Source: Nageia nagi (taxonomy: Eukaryota > Pinophyta). From it: DNA of 64,000 bases. Shown in pieces: positions 23,150 to 34,520 of the stretch. Position 1 is the first letter of the stretch; every line of letters starts with the position of its first letter. The translations under genes and the position numbers were made by a program. The DNA is taken from positions 9,238,001 through 9,302,000 of the forward strand of contig JBITNC010000001.1 of the NCBI GenBank assembly GCA_050084985.1. The letters run 5' to 3'. The notes beneath the pieces are model-generated. The model was not told the DNA's origin. It made no database searches and worked only from the letters and a program-made list of their open reading frames with translations.

Positions 23150-24600
23150 ATAGAATAGTTGTGCATCATAGTTTGCAACTCCCGTCCAGATATTTCTAAG
23201 TTATGAGTTCCATCCTTGATAAGTGCTCTGCCTTTATGTTGTTCTACCTTATCACTCTTTGTAAGTTGGAAAACAGATAGAAGATTGACTTTTAAATAGG
23301 GTAAATGTGGAAATTGTTAAAATATCCATTAGAGAGAGTACTTCACAATTCTGCTACCACAAATGGGCAAAACCTCATCATTGGCTCCCTTTAGTCGTCT
23401 CATAAAATGGAATCCCCATTACAAGCAAGTACAAAGAGACCTATTTCTTTAAGTCGAAGATTCATGAAAGGATTGTACAAAAAGAACTCTACCTTGTTGA
23501 GAAGATTGTGCAAACGTCAAGAGATTCTTGCCTTACAATCCACCTTTAGTGCCCTTGGAAGTGCTAAATTTCTTGATCTCCTCTTCCATATCATCAATCT
23601 TCTTAAAGAAACAACAAGCCTTATGTCTTTTCTCCTTGGAATAGTCACAAATCTTCTTACACTTATCTTTTTCTTTTTCATAATCCTTGGATTCCTCATG
23701 ATCCTTGGAAGACTATGATACTTCAAAATTATTTCCTTTTCCTTTTTCGTTGCCCTTACCTTTGAACTTATCCTTCGATTCTTCCACTTTAAAGACATTG
23801 ACTTGCAATAATTACTTGCCACTAGCTTTCATTTCTTCTTGATTAGAGATCAGCTGGTTGCGAAGTTCCACCAAGGTTTTAACTTTTAAGTAAAGATAGG
23901 CCCATATGTTTTTCCACTTTCAAAACTAGAATGTAATCCTCAAAAGAGGATGGTAAGGTATGAAGAATTGATCAACAAGCTATTTTTTCGTTTGGATGAT
24001 ACCACTACATGACTTCTCTTCTTGTTGCAATGATTTAATCTTGTTAAAGAATTGCCCAACCCCATTACAATTTTCAAGACATTGATACATGAGTTGTTTG
24101 TGATACAAAGTTTGATCTGCAGTACCATGGCTACAGGTATCTTGAATTATTTGGCTACAGGTATCTTGAATTATTTGCCACACAGTCCAAGGGTCTTCTT
24201 ATTGGCAATGTGATAATGTGAGTAAGGGGTCATGTTTGGCTTCAACTTCCTTCTTGAGATCTTTCTTGTGTACTTGAGCATCAATCTCACGGAAAGAAAG
24301 GTTTTAACTTCCTTTACCAAAGAGTCGAAGTTTCTCTTGACACACCAACTTGGCCAAAGGTGTCTTCAATGGTTTTCCACATTGTCCAAGGCCTGCTTTG
24401 CAATGAGATAACATAATTTTGAGATAAGGCTATAGTTGAGAAATATTACCACAAACTCTTTTTTCTCAAACGTTATTTTTGGTTTTAGCTTCATTCTTGA
24501 TATCCTTATCTCTCTTAGAGTGATTCAATATCCTTCACCCAAGAGTTGATGTTGCTCAAGTTTAGATGGATTTTCTGATTTCCATGGCGCTCAATGATGC
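23150..24600 (-). pseudogene. Decayed copia Gag/protease region
   Basis: In the minus-strand frames I read pieces in the order of a copia polyprotein. They are LYHKQLMYQCLENCNGVGQFFNKI (24070 region; Gag middle), VKTLVELRNQL near 23880 (Gag end), a lysine-rich stretch with CDYSKEKRHKACC near 23640 (degenerate zinc knuckle), and FPHLPYLKVNLLSVFQLTKS near 23300. The last piece recalls the VLYVPxLxxNLLSVxQL segment after the copia protease. Stops and frameshifts are frequent. No integrase or polymerase follows. Confidence 0.55.
24128..24175. repeat. 24-bp perfect tandem duplication
   Basis: Two consecutive copies of a 24-mer beginning TGGCTACAGGTATC, inside the decayed Gag. This is a local replication slip. 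Confidence 0.85.
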
Positions 24601-24959
24601 ACAAAAACAAGGGTCTTAAAGTTTGTGAAATAGACAACTCAGACAGGAGAGAAATAATTTATACCTTATCACATTTGTAGTCCTTAGAACATGCTTCTTT
24701 TCATAAAAAAGATGACAAAAAATGCACAAGCATGGCCCTAAATGGTCTATAGAACCTTCAAGGGATGAAAAGGGGTAAATTGGGGTTTGGAACACCTTTA
24801 AATGATTCAGAAATAATCCTTCAGAGTTGGCAAAACTGCCAAAAATGCCGCTAAAGTTGGTAAAGTCTAACAAATAGTAGGTTAGCAAGGTTCCAAGTAG
24901 TTATTAGGACTGTCAAAGTTTAGTGACGAGCATTAAAATTTAGTGGTATGTTTTTTTTT

Positions 24960-25450
24960 TTTCATTGCAAACTTTGAAGTGCAATAACTCCAAATTGCAA
25001 ACATAAAGAAGCATCGGAAAGATAATAGAGTTCACTTTGTAGCAGCAGTGCTTGCATGCCTCTTCTCCACAATTGCAATTTCTTCTCGAGGCCAGAAGGC
25101 TTGTGCTTTGAGAAGTGCTATTTTGAAAAATTAAATAACTCTTTTTTTGTGAAAACTTTGAAGTGTAATAACTTGAGTTCTAGAATTCCAAATCATGAAT
25201 TGAAAGAAGCATCGAAGAGCTAAGAGAGAGCAGTGTGCAGCAACAACACTTGTATACCTTCACTTTATAGCTATAACCTAATCTTGGGGCTGAAAAGCCT
25301 ATTTGTAATACAAATTGGTGGTACTAGAAGCAAAATATTTTACAAAGTTAGAAGGATAATATCTTAAGCCGTAGGAGTTCAGATCACACACAAAAAAAGT
25401 ATTGGAGAGCTGGAAAAAGTGCTTTATATTGGCAACTCTTGAACTCCATT
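24960..25450. repeat. Three degenerate about 180-bp tandem units
   Basis: Shared ordered words are ACTTTGAAGTG-AATAACT, AGAAGCATCG-AGAG, GCAGCAA-CTTGTATACC and TTGGGGCTGAAAAGCC-like endings, starting near 24965, 25150 and 25335. The third unit is the most diverged. Confidence 0.55.
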
Positions 25451-26788
25451 AGTCTGCAATTCTAACTTCTTGTCGGGGTTGGAAATTTTGAATCTTTTAT
25501 ATCAAATTTGCTTTTGTATGATAAAATAGTAAGTCTTAAGAAAGGAATACCCATCATGCAAATCAGGTCAGTAGAGGAAAAATACAACAAACTAAAGGAT
25601 AAATAATAATGAGAGGCAGAATATATAAGATGCTGAAGGACCAAACACTTAGTTAATATGGTGTCTATATCTGATAAATAAGTGAGGTGTAATGTATGGG
25701 TGTAAATATGAAAGCCTGGTATATACAAAAATAAAAATATTTAGTGGTAACCTTTATAAAATGATATTAGGTTGCACACATTATTATGTAAGAAATAAAT
25801 ATAATGTTATAATGTCAGTTGTGCTGTGAAGAATTTTTTTGCCACAGTAACTCTGAATCAGCAGAGGTGGAAGTCGCCTAACATCTTAGGTGGAAACACG
25901 TTACTTATTCCCCGCTTATAAGGACTGATTACCGCAAGGTTTTTGCGAAATTTGTGCTACAAACAAATGAACCACTTATACAAGTATTACCTACAATGAG
26001 TGTGGAGCAAGTCTTTCTTAATTTTGAAGTTTTTCTCTTTAGGATATCAGTTTGCGTGGATTGTTTTGCAGATAAAAACTATTAACCAACATATTATATA
26101 TAGAATTTGTTCATAATATTTGTGTATGAATTTAGAAGGTGTATTTGGATTTTGAAAGCATAAAGGCAATACAGTAAATGAGAGACTACACTTATGAGAG
26201 GGAAATAAATACTTTGTTGGGTACCAAATCGATCAACACGACAAAGCATTGTCTAAACAGTTCATTCCTTTCGAATCAATTAAGAAAGTTTCATCCAAGT
26301 CATCCAACTTTGCAAACAAACAACTATTGTTCGAGTTGTTTCAAAGAGAAGCGGGAAGTGAAGCTGATTGTAAACATTCAAATGGACGTGATGGAAGAAC
26401 ATGGGAAGAACTTAGGAGTTTGGATGAAAATTCTAGTTTGATATCATAAAAGTGGAAACAAATTCAGATATCTTACCTAACATGCATGTTATTAATTAAG
26501 CAATTACCAAAGACTAGTTTCAAACACTTTATAAAAATAATGCAATGATATGTTCCCTAAAACTCGTAAGTTTTCAAAGGAAGGATGCGAAAGTGTCAAA
26601 CCAACAAAAATAGCCCTTAAGGTTCAATTCATTATACTACAAATGTATAATCAACTTCAATCTTTGCTTTAACCACTCTGTATTGATTTATAAAAGAGTT
26701 ATGCAGAAATACATCAATTTGCACCGTTTTTACAAAAGTTTCACTTTTTCTCATAAAATGAGCTCTGACTATAATAAGACCCCATAGG

Positions 26789-26800
26789 GTTTATTTATAG
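26789..26800 (-). promoter_or_regulatory. TATA box P2 in GL3
   Basis: The minus strand reads CTATAAATAAACC, aligned with the GL1 box at 5499-5511; both are followed by CCCTATGGGG/CCCATGGGG. Confidence 0.6.
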
Positions 26801-27378
26801 ACTTTTCTTGGAAACCCTAATTCTTAATTTGCAAAAATGAAATGCTAATTGAATGCTAAATTGAAATTACAATTTCATTTAGTGGGAGAAAACTCTCATC
26901 CCACTACTTTTACTTTTAAACAAACTACTTCTAGAAATTGATGCCTATTGTAATGGATCTTGAGGTGTTTTGCATCAATTTGGCAAAATTTGGAGCTCCA
27001 AATCATCATTCTGGGTTCATTCGCTAGTCTTTTGAGCTCCTTTTTTTCAATCTAGATTCGCCCTTCAAGATGAACATCTTGACAAATTTTCAAGCAATTT
27101 TGAAAAGATGTTTCAAAAAGGTGAATTTTTGGACTATTTTATCTGAAAATGGAGGGGGAGTCGATTTGGCAAAATTTTTAGATTGTGATTTTTGGCAATG
27201 GATCGGTGAAGGATGGATCAAGGAGGTCTTTACCAAGTTTTTAGAGGATTTGGGGTTTTCAAAATATGTTTTGGGCATGGGAAGACATTTTTGTTTGTTT
27301 GATGGTTTTTGGCTTGTGAAATGCATGATTAGAGAGCAATATACGAGGTTTGTGATGCAAATGAGGGGTTTGGCTTGT

Positions 27379-27388
27379 ATTTGTAGAG
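27379..27388 (-). promoter_or_regulatory. Degenerate P1 box in GL3
   Basis: The minus strand reads CTACAAATAC, matching CTATAAATAC of GL4. It is probably inactive. A second identical copy lies at 42353-42362 in the duplicated part. Confidence 0.35.
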
Positions 27389-27419
27389 CTTTGGACTTTG
27401 CTCTTTTCCCTTAAGAGGG

Positions 27420-27720
27420 CATTTTGGATGCTCATAGGGTCATTTGCATGCTAGGAAAGGGTTTTGCTCTTTGAAAATGCAACAAAAAAGGGGGTAAAGG
27501 GTGAAAAACTGTGCCTAGATGGGGGGGAGATAGAGATTTTGATAATTTTGAATCCTTCCAAGAGCAAAGATGTTCAATTTTTTATGCTCCAACTTACCCA
27601 TGTTTTAGAATTTGATTTTGAGCTTTTTGTTGAAATAACCCGTTCACACTGGTGGAAGGTAAGTGGTTCATGTCTTTTGAATCCCAATGAGGCCAAAATA
27701 GTTGCCTAGGAATAAAATGC
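27420..27720 (-). repeat. GL3 array units, left part
   Basis: Words AAGAGCAAAGATG and ACCCATGTTTT followed by a GCCTAG motif correspond to the 190-bp units at 42500-43320. The array is interrupted by C2 and element B. Confidence 0.5.
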
Positions 27721-27937
27721 TCATGTTTTCTTCTTTTTCAAAATTTTCAAGGGCAATGCACTTGGATCTTCATCCTACACATGATCCCCAATTTTTACTT
27801 TTTCTTCACTTTTTTTTTCTTATTTTTGAAAAAAGTGAAGGTTTTTAGCCTTGAGATCATGGATCTTAAGAATTTTTCATGTTTTTCTTCATTTTTTTAG
27901 ATCCAAACTATTTTTGTACACGATGGAGATGGGTACT

Positions 27938-28621
27938 TGACAAGTAGAATCTTACTTTCATTGATTAAAAACGAAATCTTTACATACATATATAGGATTT
28001 TGATAGTTCAAAATATAGACTCAACTAAAATTTGACTCAAGTTGGATAAGCTCAACTTGTTACAATTCAATCTTAGAAAAACATAAATCCAGAAGTGCTA
28101 ATATTAACCTAACATGCTAGACATCAACTAGGTGAAACAAACACTCAAAATAACAACTCCTAAATCTAAATCGAGAGCAAAAAATGACAACCCGCACATG
28201 CTAAATTTAGGCGTGTAGAGATTGAACGATTTGTAGGAAAACGGCCATGATGATGGTCAAACCTTCAACAAAGATAGGCATGTGTATACTTGTTGGAAAG
28301 GTATCGTCGAGGACTATCCAATGCAAAAAGAATCAGCTCAATTGGATTCTCTACAAAATGTGATGCCTTTTCAAAGATGACTGATTTGTTGAGCAAGTCT
28401 AGTTGATAGAGAATTGGTTTGATTTTCAACTTTGAACGGTCTTCGATTGAATTGAGGTATCGTCGAGGACTATCCAATGCAAAAAGAATCAACTCAATTG
28501 GATTCTCTACAAAATGTTATGCCTTTTCAAAGATGACTGATTTGTTGAGCAAGTCTAGTTGATATAGAAATGGTTTGATCTTCAACTTCGAACGGTCTTT
28601 GATTGAGTTGAAGTTCCAACA
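27938..28621 (-). repeat. 3' LTR of C2 with internal 150-bp duplication
   Basis: 684 bp. GGTATCGTCGAGGACTATCC begins two consecutive about 150-bp units (28306 and 28456), so the LTR contains its own tandem duplication. The right LTR remnant (30012-30138) matches the end of the second unit. Confidence 0.8.
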
Positions 28622-28699
28622 TTGTCCCCTTTGATGCTCAAGGGACTCTTCCAGAAGTATAACAAACTTGGAAGAAAACTTAATCTTTTTCGTTTCCTC

Positions 28700-29821
28700 C
28701 AATCTTTCAACAAGAAATCAAAGAACACAAACAATCCACATTGGCACTCCTTCCACCTTTGATGTGGGATCTCCTCCATCTTTGATGTTGCTCCTTGTAG
28801 ATAATTGAGTGCCTTCTTTTAATGAGCTGCTCTCCCTTGATCAAAAACTTCCTGTATTGACATTCTATCAACACCAATAGCAATGGTTCTCATCAACCAT
28901 TCTTGCTCATCTTTTCTTACATTTGTACTCCTTTCTTCTTAAGTGGTGTTTTTACAATAATTAATCATCTCACATAGATGATTAAGCCATACAACTCTCT
29001 CCCATATTTTCACACAACAAATCACCAATTACATATGCAACCAAGTGTTGCTCTTCACACAAAGTTTCAGGCTTTGTTATAATACATGACTTCTCCTCCC
29101 AAGGAATTTTGAACACATCATTTGAGTCCAAGTGAACCAAGCTCCCAAATTTTGTCTTCACTCCAAGAAGACTCTTCTTCAAGGTTGTCTCCATGAGACA
29201 ATTATCAAATCTGATTTTTGCTTTGGAATGATGCCTTGGAAACACATTTTCCATCTTCTTCAATAACAGTGTTAGAACTATCTATGAAACTTCTAATCAA
29301 ATTATTAGTATACAAATCAAATAGCAAGTATTTATCACCTCCAATGATGATATCTTGAAGAGATTTCCATTTTCTTTCTTTTGTTGTTGCTTCGTAAGCA
29401 GCCATCTCTTCATCCAAAGCAAGATACCTCCATGGTACCCTTCACATAATGTTGTCTCTTCAAAACAACTCTTATTCACTCCATGTAAGTGATTTTCATC
29501 TTTGTCTATTGAAGGTTCCATTGTCATCACAACATGAAACTCATCAATGACTATCTTAGCATTTTCTATCTCTCCCTTTAGATAGTCTTTTGTGCTCTTT
29601 TCTTCACACAACATATCTTTCACTCTTGATGAGTGATCTTCACAATTGATCATGAAACTTATAATCTTCATCTCCTCTTCATCAATCTTTTCATGCGGAT
29701 CAACATCCCACATAACTTGAGCATTTTCAACATTCACTCCATATGAGTGAGTTTCACAATTTGCATCCACTCCATGTGATTGGTCTTCACAATATACCAT
29801 TCGATATGAATGATTTTCCAC
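28700..29821 (-). pseudogene. Acidic element protein, C2 copy (broken)
   Basis: Three overlapping frames on the minus strand share blocks with the C1 protein. These are DPHEKIDEEEMK versus DPREIIDEDDMK, the DDYLKGEIENSEIAIDGLHG-type segment near 29560, NCLMETTLKKSLLG near 29180, ETLCEEQHLVAYVI near 29050 and the basic tail FLLKDWRKRKR near 28690. A short word, HSYGVN/HLHGVN/HSYRM, repeats in the N-terminal part and is absent from C1. Multiple frameshifts make it non-functional. The comparison shows which parts of the acidic protein are conserved. Confidence 0.7.
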
Positions 29822-30266
29822 TTCATCTAAGTGAATAAATTATATATTTGAAAACTAAACTCTGAGCACTACATTTTCAAACTAGTGACCTTTCTCATGA
29901 TTCCATGTCTAAGTGCTTCAAATTTTGAGATCAATCATACCTAAACTTGAAAATCAAGGAAAACACTTCCACTTTTTGGCCTTAAAATGGACCCAACTGC
30001 TTGCACCCACCCCAATGCAATAAAAATCAACTCAATTGGATGTCTCTACACAAAGTTATGCTTTCGCAAGTCTAGTTGATAGAGAATTGGTTTGATCTTC
30101 AACTTCGAACGGTCTTCGATTGAGCTCAAGTTCCAACAATACTCAAATCCATTCTCCAAATTGATTTGTAAAATTTTGGACTTTTACACCATTTTCCATG
30201 TGTTTTTCTTCAAAAAATGCATGCTTGGAATGCAATATGAAGGTTTGTGATGCAAATGAAGGGTTT

Positions 30267-31549
30267 TGTAAAATCCCAGGTAATTCTCCATGCAAATATT
30301 AGCCAAACAATAAGCAATAAATATCAAATTACGCCTCTAAGCATGCCATGAATTGATCAAGGGCATCAAACATGCACAAAAATGAGCCAGGAATCCCAAT
30401 GGCTCACTCTACATGTCAAATAACACCTTAATTGCCCAACATCACACACAAGGAAGCAATATTGCATCAACGCACCAAAATATGAGACGAAATAGAGAGC
30501 AAATGTACCATGACTCAATTAATGATGGAATGATGAGTACAATACAATTCTAGGCCCTCAAAGGCTCAACGTTGGCCTTCAAAGAGCCAACTAAGGCATA
30601 CTAATGTGCAAATATGGACTCTGGTGCAGATATATTGTAGAACAACCACACTCTACTAGATTTGTAGATGCCTCATTGAAGGGCTTCCTCACAGGCTAGC
30701 TCCCGACGAAGAGAACAAGTGCGATTCCGGAATACCATCGGATGGATTCAAAGGTGCAGACCGCTATGGACACCTCAGAGTAGGGTAACCTCATAGCACA
30801 AACATTCACCTCAACCGCTAGTCATAAGGTGTTCCAAGCCTCTTGGACTCTCCCTGGTCTATACGCCCAAGGGTGCTTGACACCGCCAAGACTTGAGAAC
30901 TTCCGAAGAGTAAAAAGGGTTTCAATATAATAATCAACATATCTATACAATGATTTGAATCTCCTTTATATAGTTTTCTCCCAGATCTCACCTAAGAATC
31001 ATGCACATGCCTTTTTAATCCAATGTTGCCTAGGGATGCCAATAATCACATTTAGTGGTCCACATTACAATATCCAATGGCTAGATATGTAATGCCTCAT
31101 TATTGGAGACTAATATTGCATTTACAATTATTAATTGGCTTTGGAATTATGTATTACAACTCATACAAGTGGCTCCCATTATTACTATGATAAAACACAC
31201 TAAATCTTCTCTTAATTACCAAGGTCACACCTAAATACAATCCATAACTAACTCATATCCCAAGGAGAGGGACCTCACACTCCAAGGGGTCAATATGGAG
31301 ATATTCTTGGATTTCTGTGCGCGGACATGGTATGAAAGACTATTCCCACTAGCGAACTTCAAGAGGCCATAACTCTTTTGTTTCCTGATGAAACTATGTC
31401 GTATAAGCTGTCAAAACGCTTCCCACGAGTTGCTCTATCCAATGAAGAAGTCTAATCAACCATCCAAAACCTATGGCAAACTTTATTTTCAAAAAGGGAA
31501 CACCTAGGATCCCAAATTTCACTAGTTTAGCCCAAAAGGGGATGTTACA
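30267..31549 (-). repeat. 3' LTR of element B
   Basis: 1283 bp. It differs from the 5' LTR at scattered sites, so the insertion is moderately old. It contains the TATA box (30961-30973) and the GC-rich conserved block (about 30685-30870). Confidence 0.9.
30961..30973 (-). promoter_or_regulatory. TATA box, 3' LTR of B
   Basis: The minus strand reads CTATATAAAGGAG. It is identical in the 5' LTR, and the GC-rich block follows about 90-280 bp downstream in the transcript. Confidence 0.65.
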
Positions 31550-31563
31550 AAGCCTCCCCTCTC
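31550..31563 (-). other. Polypurine tract of element B
   Basis: The minus strand reads GAGAGGGGAGGCTT directly before the 3' LTR start TGTAAC. Confidence 0.8.
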
Positions 31564-33266
31564 AAAATTGCTTGCCCTCAAGCAATTGCAATACAATCCC
31601 AGGGTTCCAAATCAATATCAAAGTAGTAGGTCCATGATGTTGTTTTTGCACCACTATCTTCTTCTTGGAAAAAATGAAAAAGGGTGCGAGGGCAACATCA
31701 ACATGTAAGGATACAATTCTCCAAAAAGTCATCAAAGCCGTATCACGATCCATACATGCTGATTTTTGAAGTACTATCTTCGCCATCCTCTCATCATCCT
31801 TCATGTTTTGAAAGTGAGCATATATGAGATCTATCAGTTCCTCTACAAACTCAATTCTGATTTAAAGCTGACCCCAAACTGAGAATGCAAGTGAACTAGT
31901 AGCCTTTTCTTTCCTTCCCAAGTCAACCAATGAATGATACTCAGGTCTAAAATAAAAATCAAAACTCAACATCTCAAAATCAGCCCTCATGACTTCCCGA
32001 TCAATGTACAAACATGTGTTGATAGTTAACATTGCCAACATTGGGTCTCCACAACTACACTTAAATGGTGCAAGGAGTGCCAACCAAAAGCTCTCCAACT
32101 GTGTACTAATAGCAGTCAACAAATCAGTCCCTGAAATACCAATAATCCAAACAAAGCCTCTTATCATCACCAAACAATCATCAATGATTGCATCCATTAA
32201 GTCAGGGATAGCAGTCATCAAATCATCATCAAATAATACATCAACAATGTGTGTAAAGACAACAAATATTCCTTGATCATTGGCAGCCCCTATCAAGTGA
32301 AAAGCATTCCTTATATCATCTTCAACAGTCCTTTCATCAACAATAAGTTCAGCCCTTACTGCATGTATATCAGTCCCAAAGTCATGAGCAAAAAGTACAA
32401 CAACAGTCATCATTGTTATCAGCAATTAATGCAGCCCCTATGGAGTGAACAACAGTCGCAGAATGGTGTCCGGATGATGCAATAAGAGTCCTGCTGTTAA
32501 CAACAAACAAGATGCTCTCCCATGCTTGAACGTTTCCTCCAAAATTATTATAAAAGGATGCAAAAACAGTGAACATATCAGCAACAGCCAATGCACCAAT
32601 GTATGCATTCCACAATATATGGGAAAAAGCCCCTACTGGCCATCCGAGTGCAGCCAACAAGGGTGACTCAGGTCTGAAGCGAAACTCAGCCACTAATGCT
32701 CCAGAATCAGCCCTACGCATCTCATTCACTGCCCACTTTGTCAACACTTTGCTTCTCAAAGTTTTGCAGCCTCCAAAGTTTTCAATGATGAATAGTCAGT
32801 AGCCCTTAGATCAACTTCAACAGGAGCCTCAAACTTTTTCTCAAAACCCAGTAAGTATGCAGTCCCTACAGCAGTCATTGTGGTTGTTTTCATGACGCCA
32901 AGTGACTGCAATATGGCAATTTCAGCCTTGGTCAGAAGTGCAGTCCCAAATAGTATTTTAGCAATTTTGTTTGGGTGCATAACTGCCCTCACCTCCTTGT
33001 TATCCGCCAGCTCCCTCAAGACCAAAGGAAACCATTCTTTTATTGCTCTTCTATTCTTTCCAACGCAACCTCCTATCAACCAACTTTTGTTAAAAACCAA
33101 ATTAAATTCTGTTGCATACCTTTTCCAAGTGTTCTTATGTCTGTGCCAAGTTTCCAAAAAGTCCCAATGATGCCTTAGAGAATGGGTGTCTCTTTTTAGG
33201 ACTAGATCTTTATGTGTCAAAGGTACTAACCCTCCAAACAATGATGGATGGCTGTCATAAAGTTAA
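31562..33266 (-). pseudogene. Unassigned downstream coding region of element B
   Basis: Several overlapping minus-strand frames continue beyond the GL4 insertion. The first (to 32756) contains ETWHRHKNTWKRYATEFNL, KEWFPLVLRELADN and AKILFGTALLTKAEIAILQ. Later ones are rich in Ala, Asp and hydrophobics. They repeat a motif: MRRADSGALVAEFRFRPE near 32720 and MRADFEMLSFDFYFRPE near 31960. The last frame ends LLEGKQF at the polypurine tract. No DDE, YxDD, DSG or CCHC motif was found. It may be captured host sequence or a decayed unknown protein. Confidence 0.45.
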
Positions 33267-33319
33267 GATCTTGTTGGTATGTTTTTTTTTCCTCGCCCAA
33301 AACATGCACAAGACTTGGA

Positions 33320-33370
33320 GGAAACAACGTTACTTGTTTCCGCCTCAAAGGACTGGTTACCCCAAGCGCT
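33320..33370 (-). repeat. Conserved LTR edge block (GL4 copy)
   Basis: The words AACGTTACTTGTTTCC and AAAGGACTGGTTACCCCAAG match the edges of GL3 and the Tat LTRs. Confidence 0.65.
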
Positions 33371-33722
33371 CACATGGAATATGGTCTTTAAGGCTCAGCA
33401 GTTAGAGATGCATGTTGTTAACCATATACAAGGGAAATACACGTCAGAGTTTCTTTCCACAATGAGGAAAGACTGCAAATGTAAACGAAAGCGAAGAAAG
33501 ATCACAAATGCAGGGACAAACACAAGGATAAATGCAAGGAAAATGCGAGGAAAGGTAAAGGCTTATGAAGATATCACCAGGGATACAGTGTCTCGGCAGG
33601 TCATCTTCAGATTTATAAAGGTTGATGCATTCACTATCAAGTCGGCCAACAAATAGCAAATATGCTCAAATCACTCCCAGACGAGAGCAAGAAGCTAGGG
33701 TCTTTGTGGAAGACTCGATGGA

Positions 33723-33733
33723 GGGGGTATAAG
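33723..33733 (-). promoter_or_regulatory. TATA-like box P2 in GL4
   Basis: The minus strand reads CTTATACCCCC, the weakest of the P2 series, located by its distance from the LTR 3' end. Confidence 0.3.
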
Positions 33734-34325
33734 TGACTCAGTATTCTCCACAATATATACTTTATGCTTTCATTCCTCTAGATAACACATTCATAATAAT
33801 ATTCAACAACTAATCATGCATAGAACCCCTTATGCAACAAACCTTTATGCAATGGAATGTGAGTAAAGGGTGCAGTAGTTCAAAACTCATACACACAATT
33901 TATGACCAGCATCCAAAATATAAGAGTCTCAACATGCAATATTTCCATTAAGGTAGAGTCTCACATATGCAACAATGCATAAAAAATCATGCAATATCCT
34001 AGATGCAAAAATTGCAAATATGTAAATATCTCAAATGCTGAAATTTCCTTGCATGCACCCTAATGCCAAAATCCTTTTCTAAATGGCCTAAGTGTGGTAT
34101 ATGTAGGCCACTAGAAGTGTTGCTCTAAAGGCATCAAATCTGATATGGTGGGCGCACACACAACACACATACTAATACAAAATCAGATCGCACAAAATTA
34201 TGCAAATGGCATTTAAAGCTAACAAAATATAAATGCCACTGCCAAAATGCATCTAATCTATATCTAATCTATGCAACAATAAATCAGATATGCAATAAAG
34301 AGTTTGAAAAATCTGACATCTAAAC

Positions 34326-34420
34326 GGGTGGGAGCAAAAACCTCACCCCTGCACCGATCAGAGCCATAAATGAGTTTGACAGATTTGACCTGGCGGGAGC
34401 AAAATCTCATCCCTACACCT
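34326..34420 (-). repeat. 66-bp tandem pair after the GL4 ORF
   Basis: GGTGGGAGCAAAAACCTCACC and TGGCGGGAGCAAAATCTCATCC start two related units (near 34326 and 34391), about 100-170 bp past the ORF stop. The first can fold through GGGTG/CACCC. The Tat LTR has a related word in a hairpin (61937-61979). Confidence 0.55.
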
Positions 34421-34520
34421 ATCAAATCAGATGAAATAGAGTTTGACATAACAACCAACATTAAATATGCATCAAACAAAGGAAAAGATACCATAGGTGA
34501 AATCTACGGGTGGATCAGAC

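Larger units (their letters stand above)
27938..30138 (-). mobile_element. C2: truncated relative of C1
   Basis: The left (3') LTR is 27938-28621, TGACAAG to TTCCAACA on plus. The right LTR is cut to 30012-30138. Flanks are GTACT (27933-27937) and ATACT (30139-30143), four of five matching. The polypurine tract AAAGGGGACAA (28632-28622, minus) adjoins the 3' LTR. The interior contains fragments of the same acidic protein as C1. The Gag-like N-terminus, primer-binding site and most of the 5' LTR are deleted. It lies in solo LTR GL3. Confidence 0.75.

Noticed and set aside
27070-27414. 114-codon plus-strand frame
   Set aside because: Antisense within GL3 array DNA, low complexity, no counterpart in other giant LTRs.
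31989-32276. Plus-strand frame opposite element B coding region
   Set aside because: A shadow of the minus-strand frames created by low-complexity A/D-rich codons.
33279-33656. 125-codon plus-strand frame at the GL4 edge
   Set aside because: Antisense to the LTR, crosses the edge block, and not kept in GL1, GL3 or the Tat LTRs.
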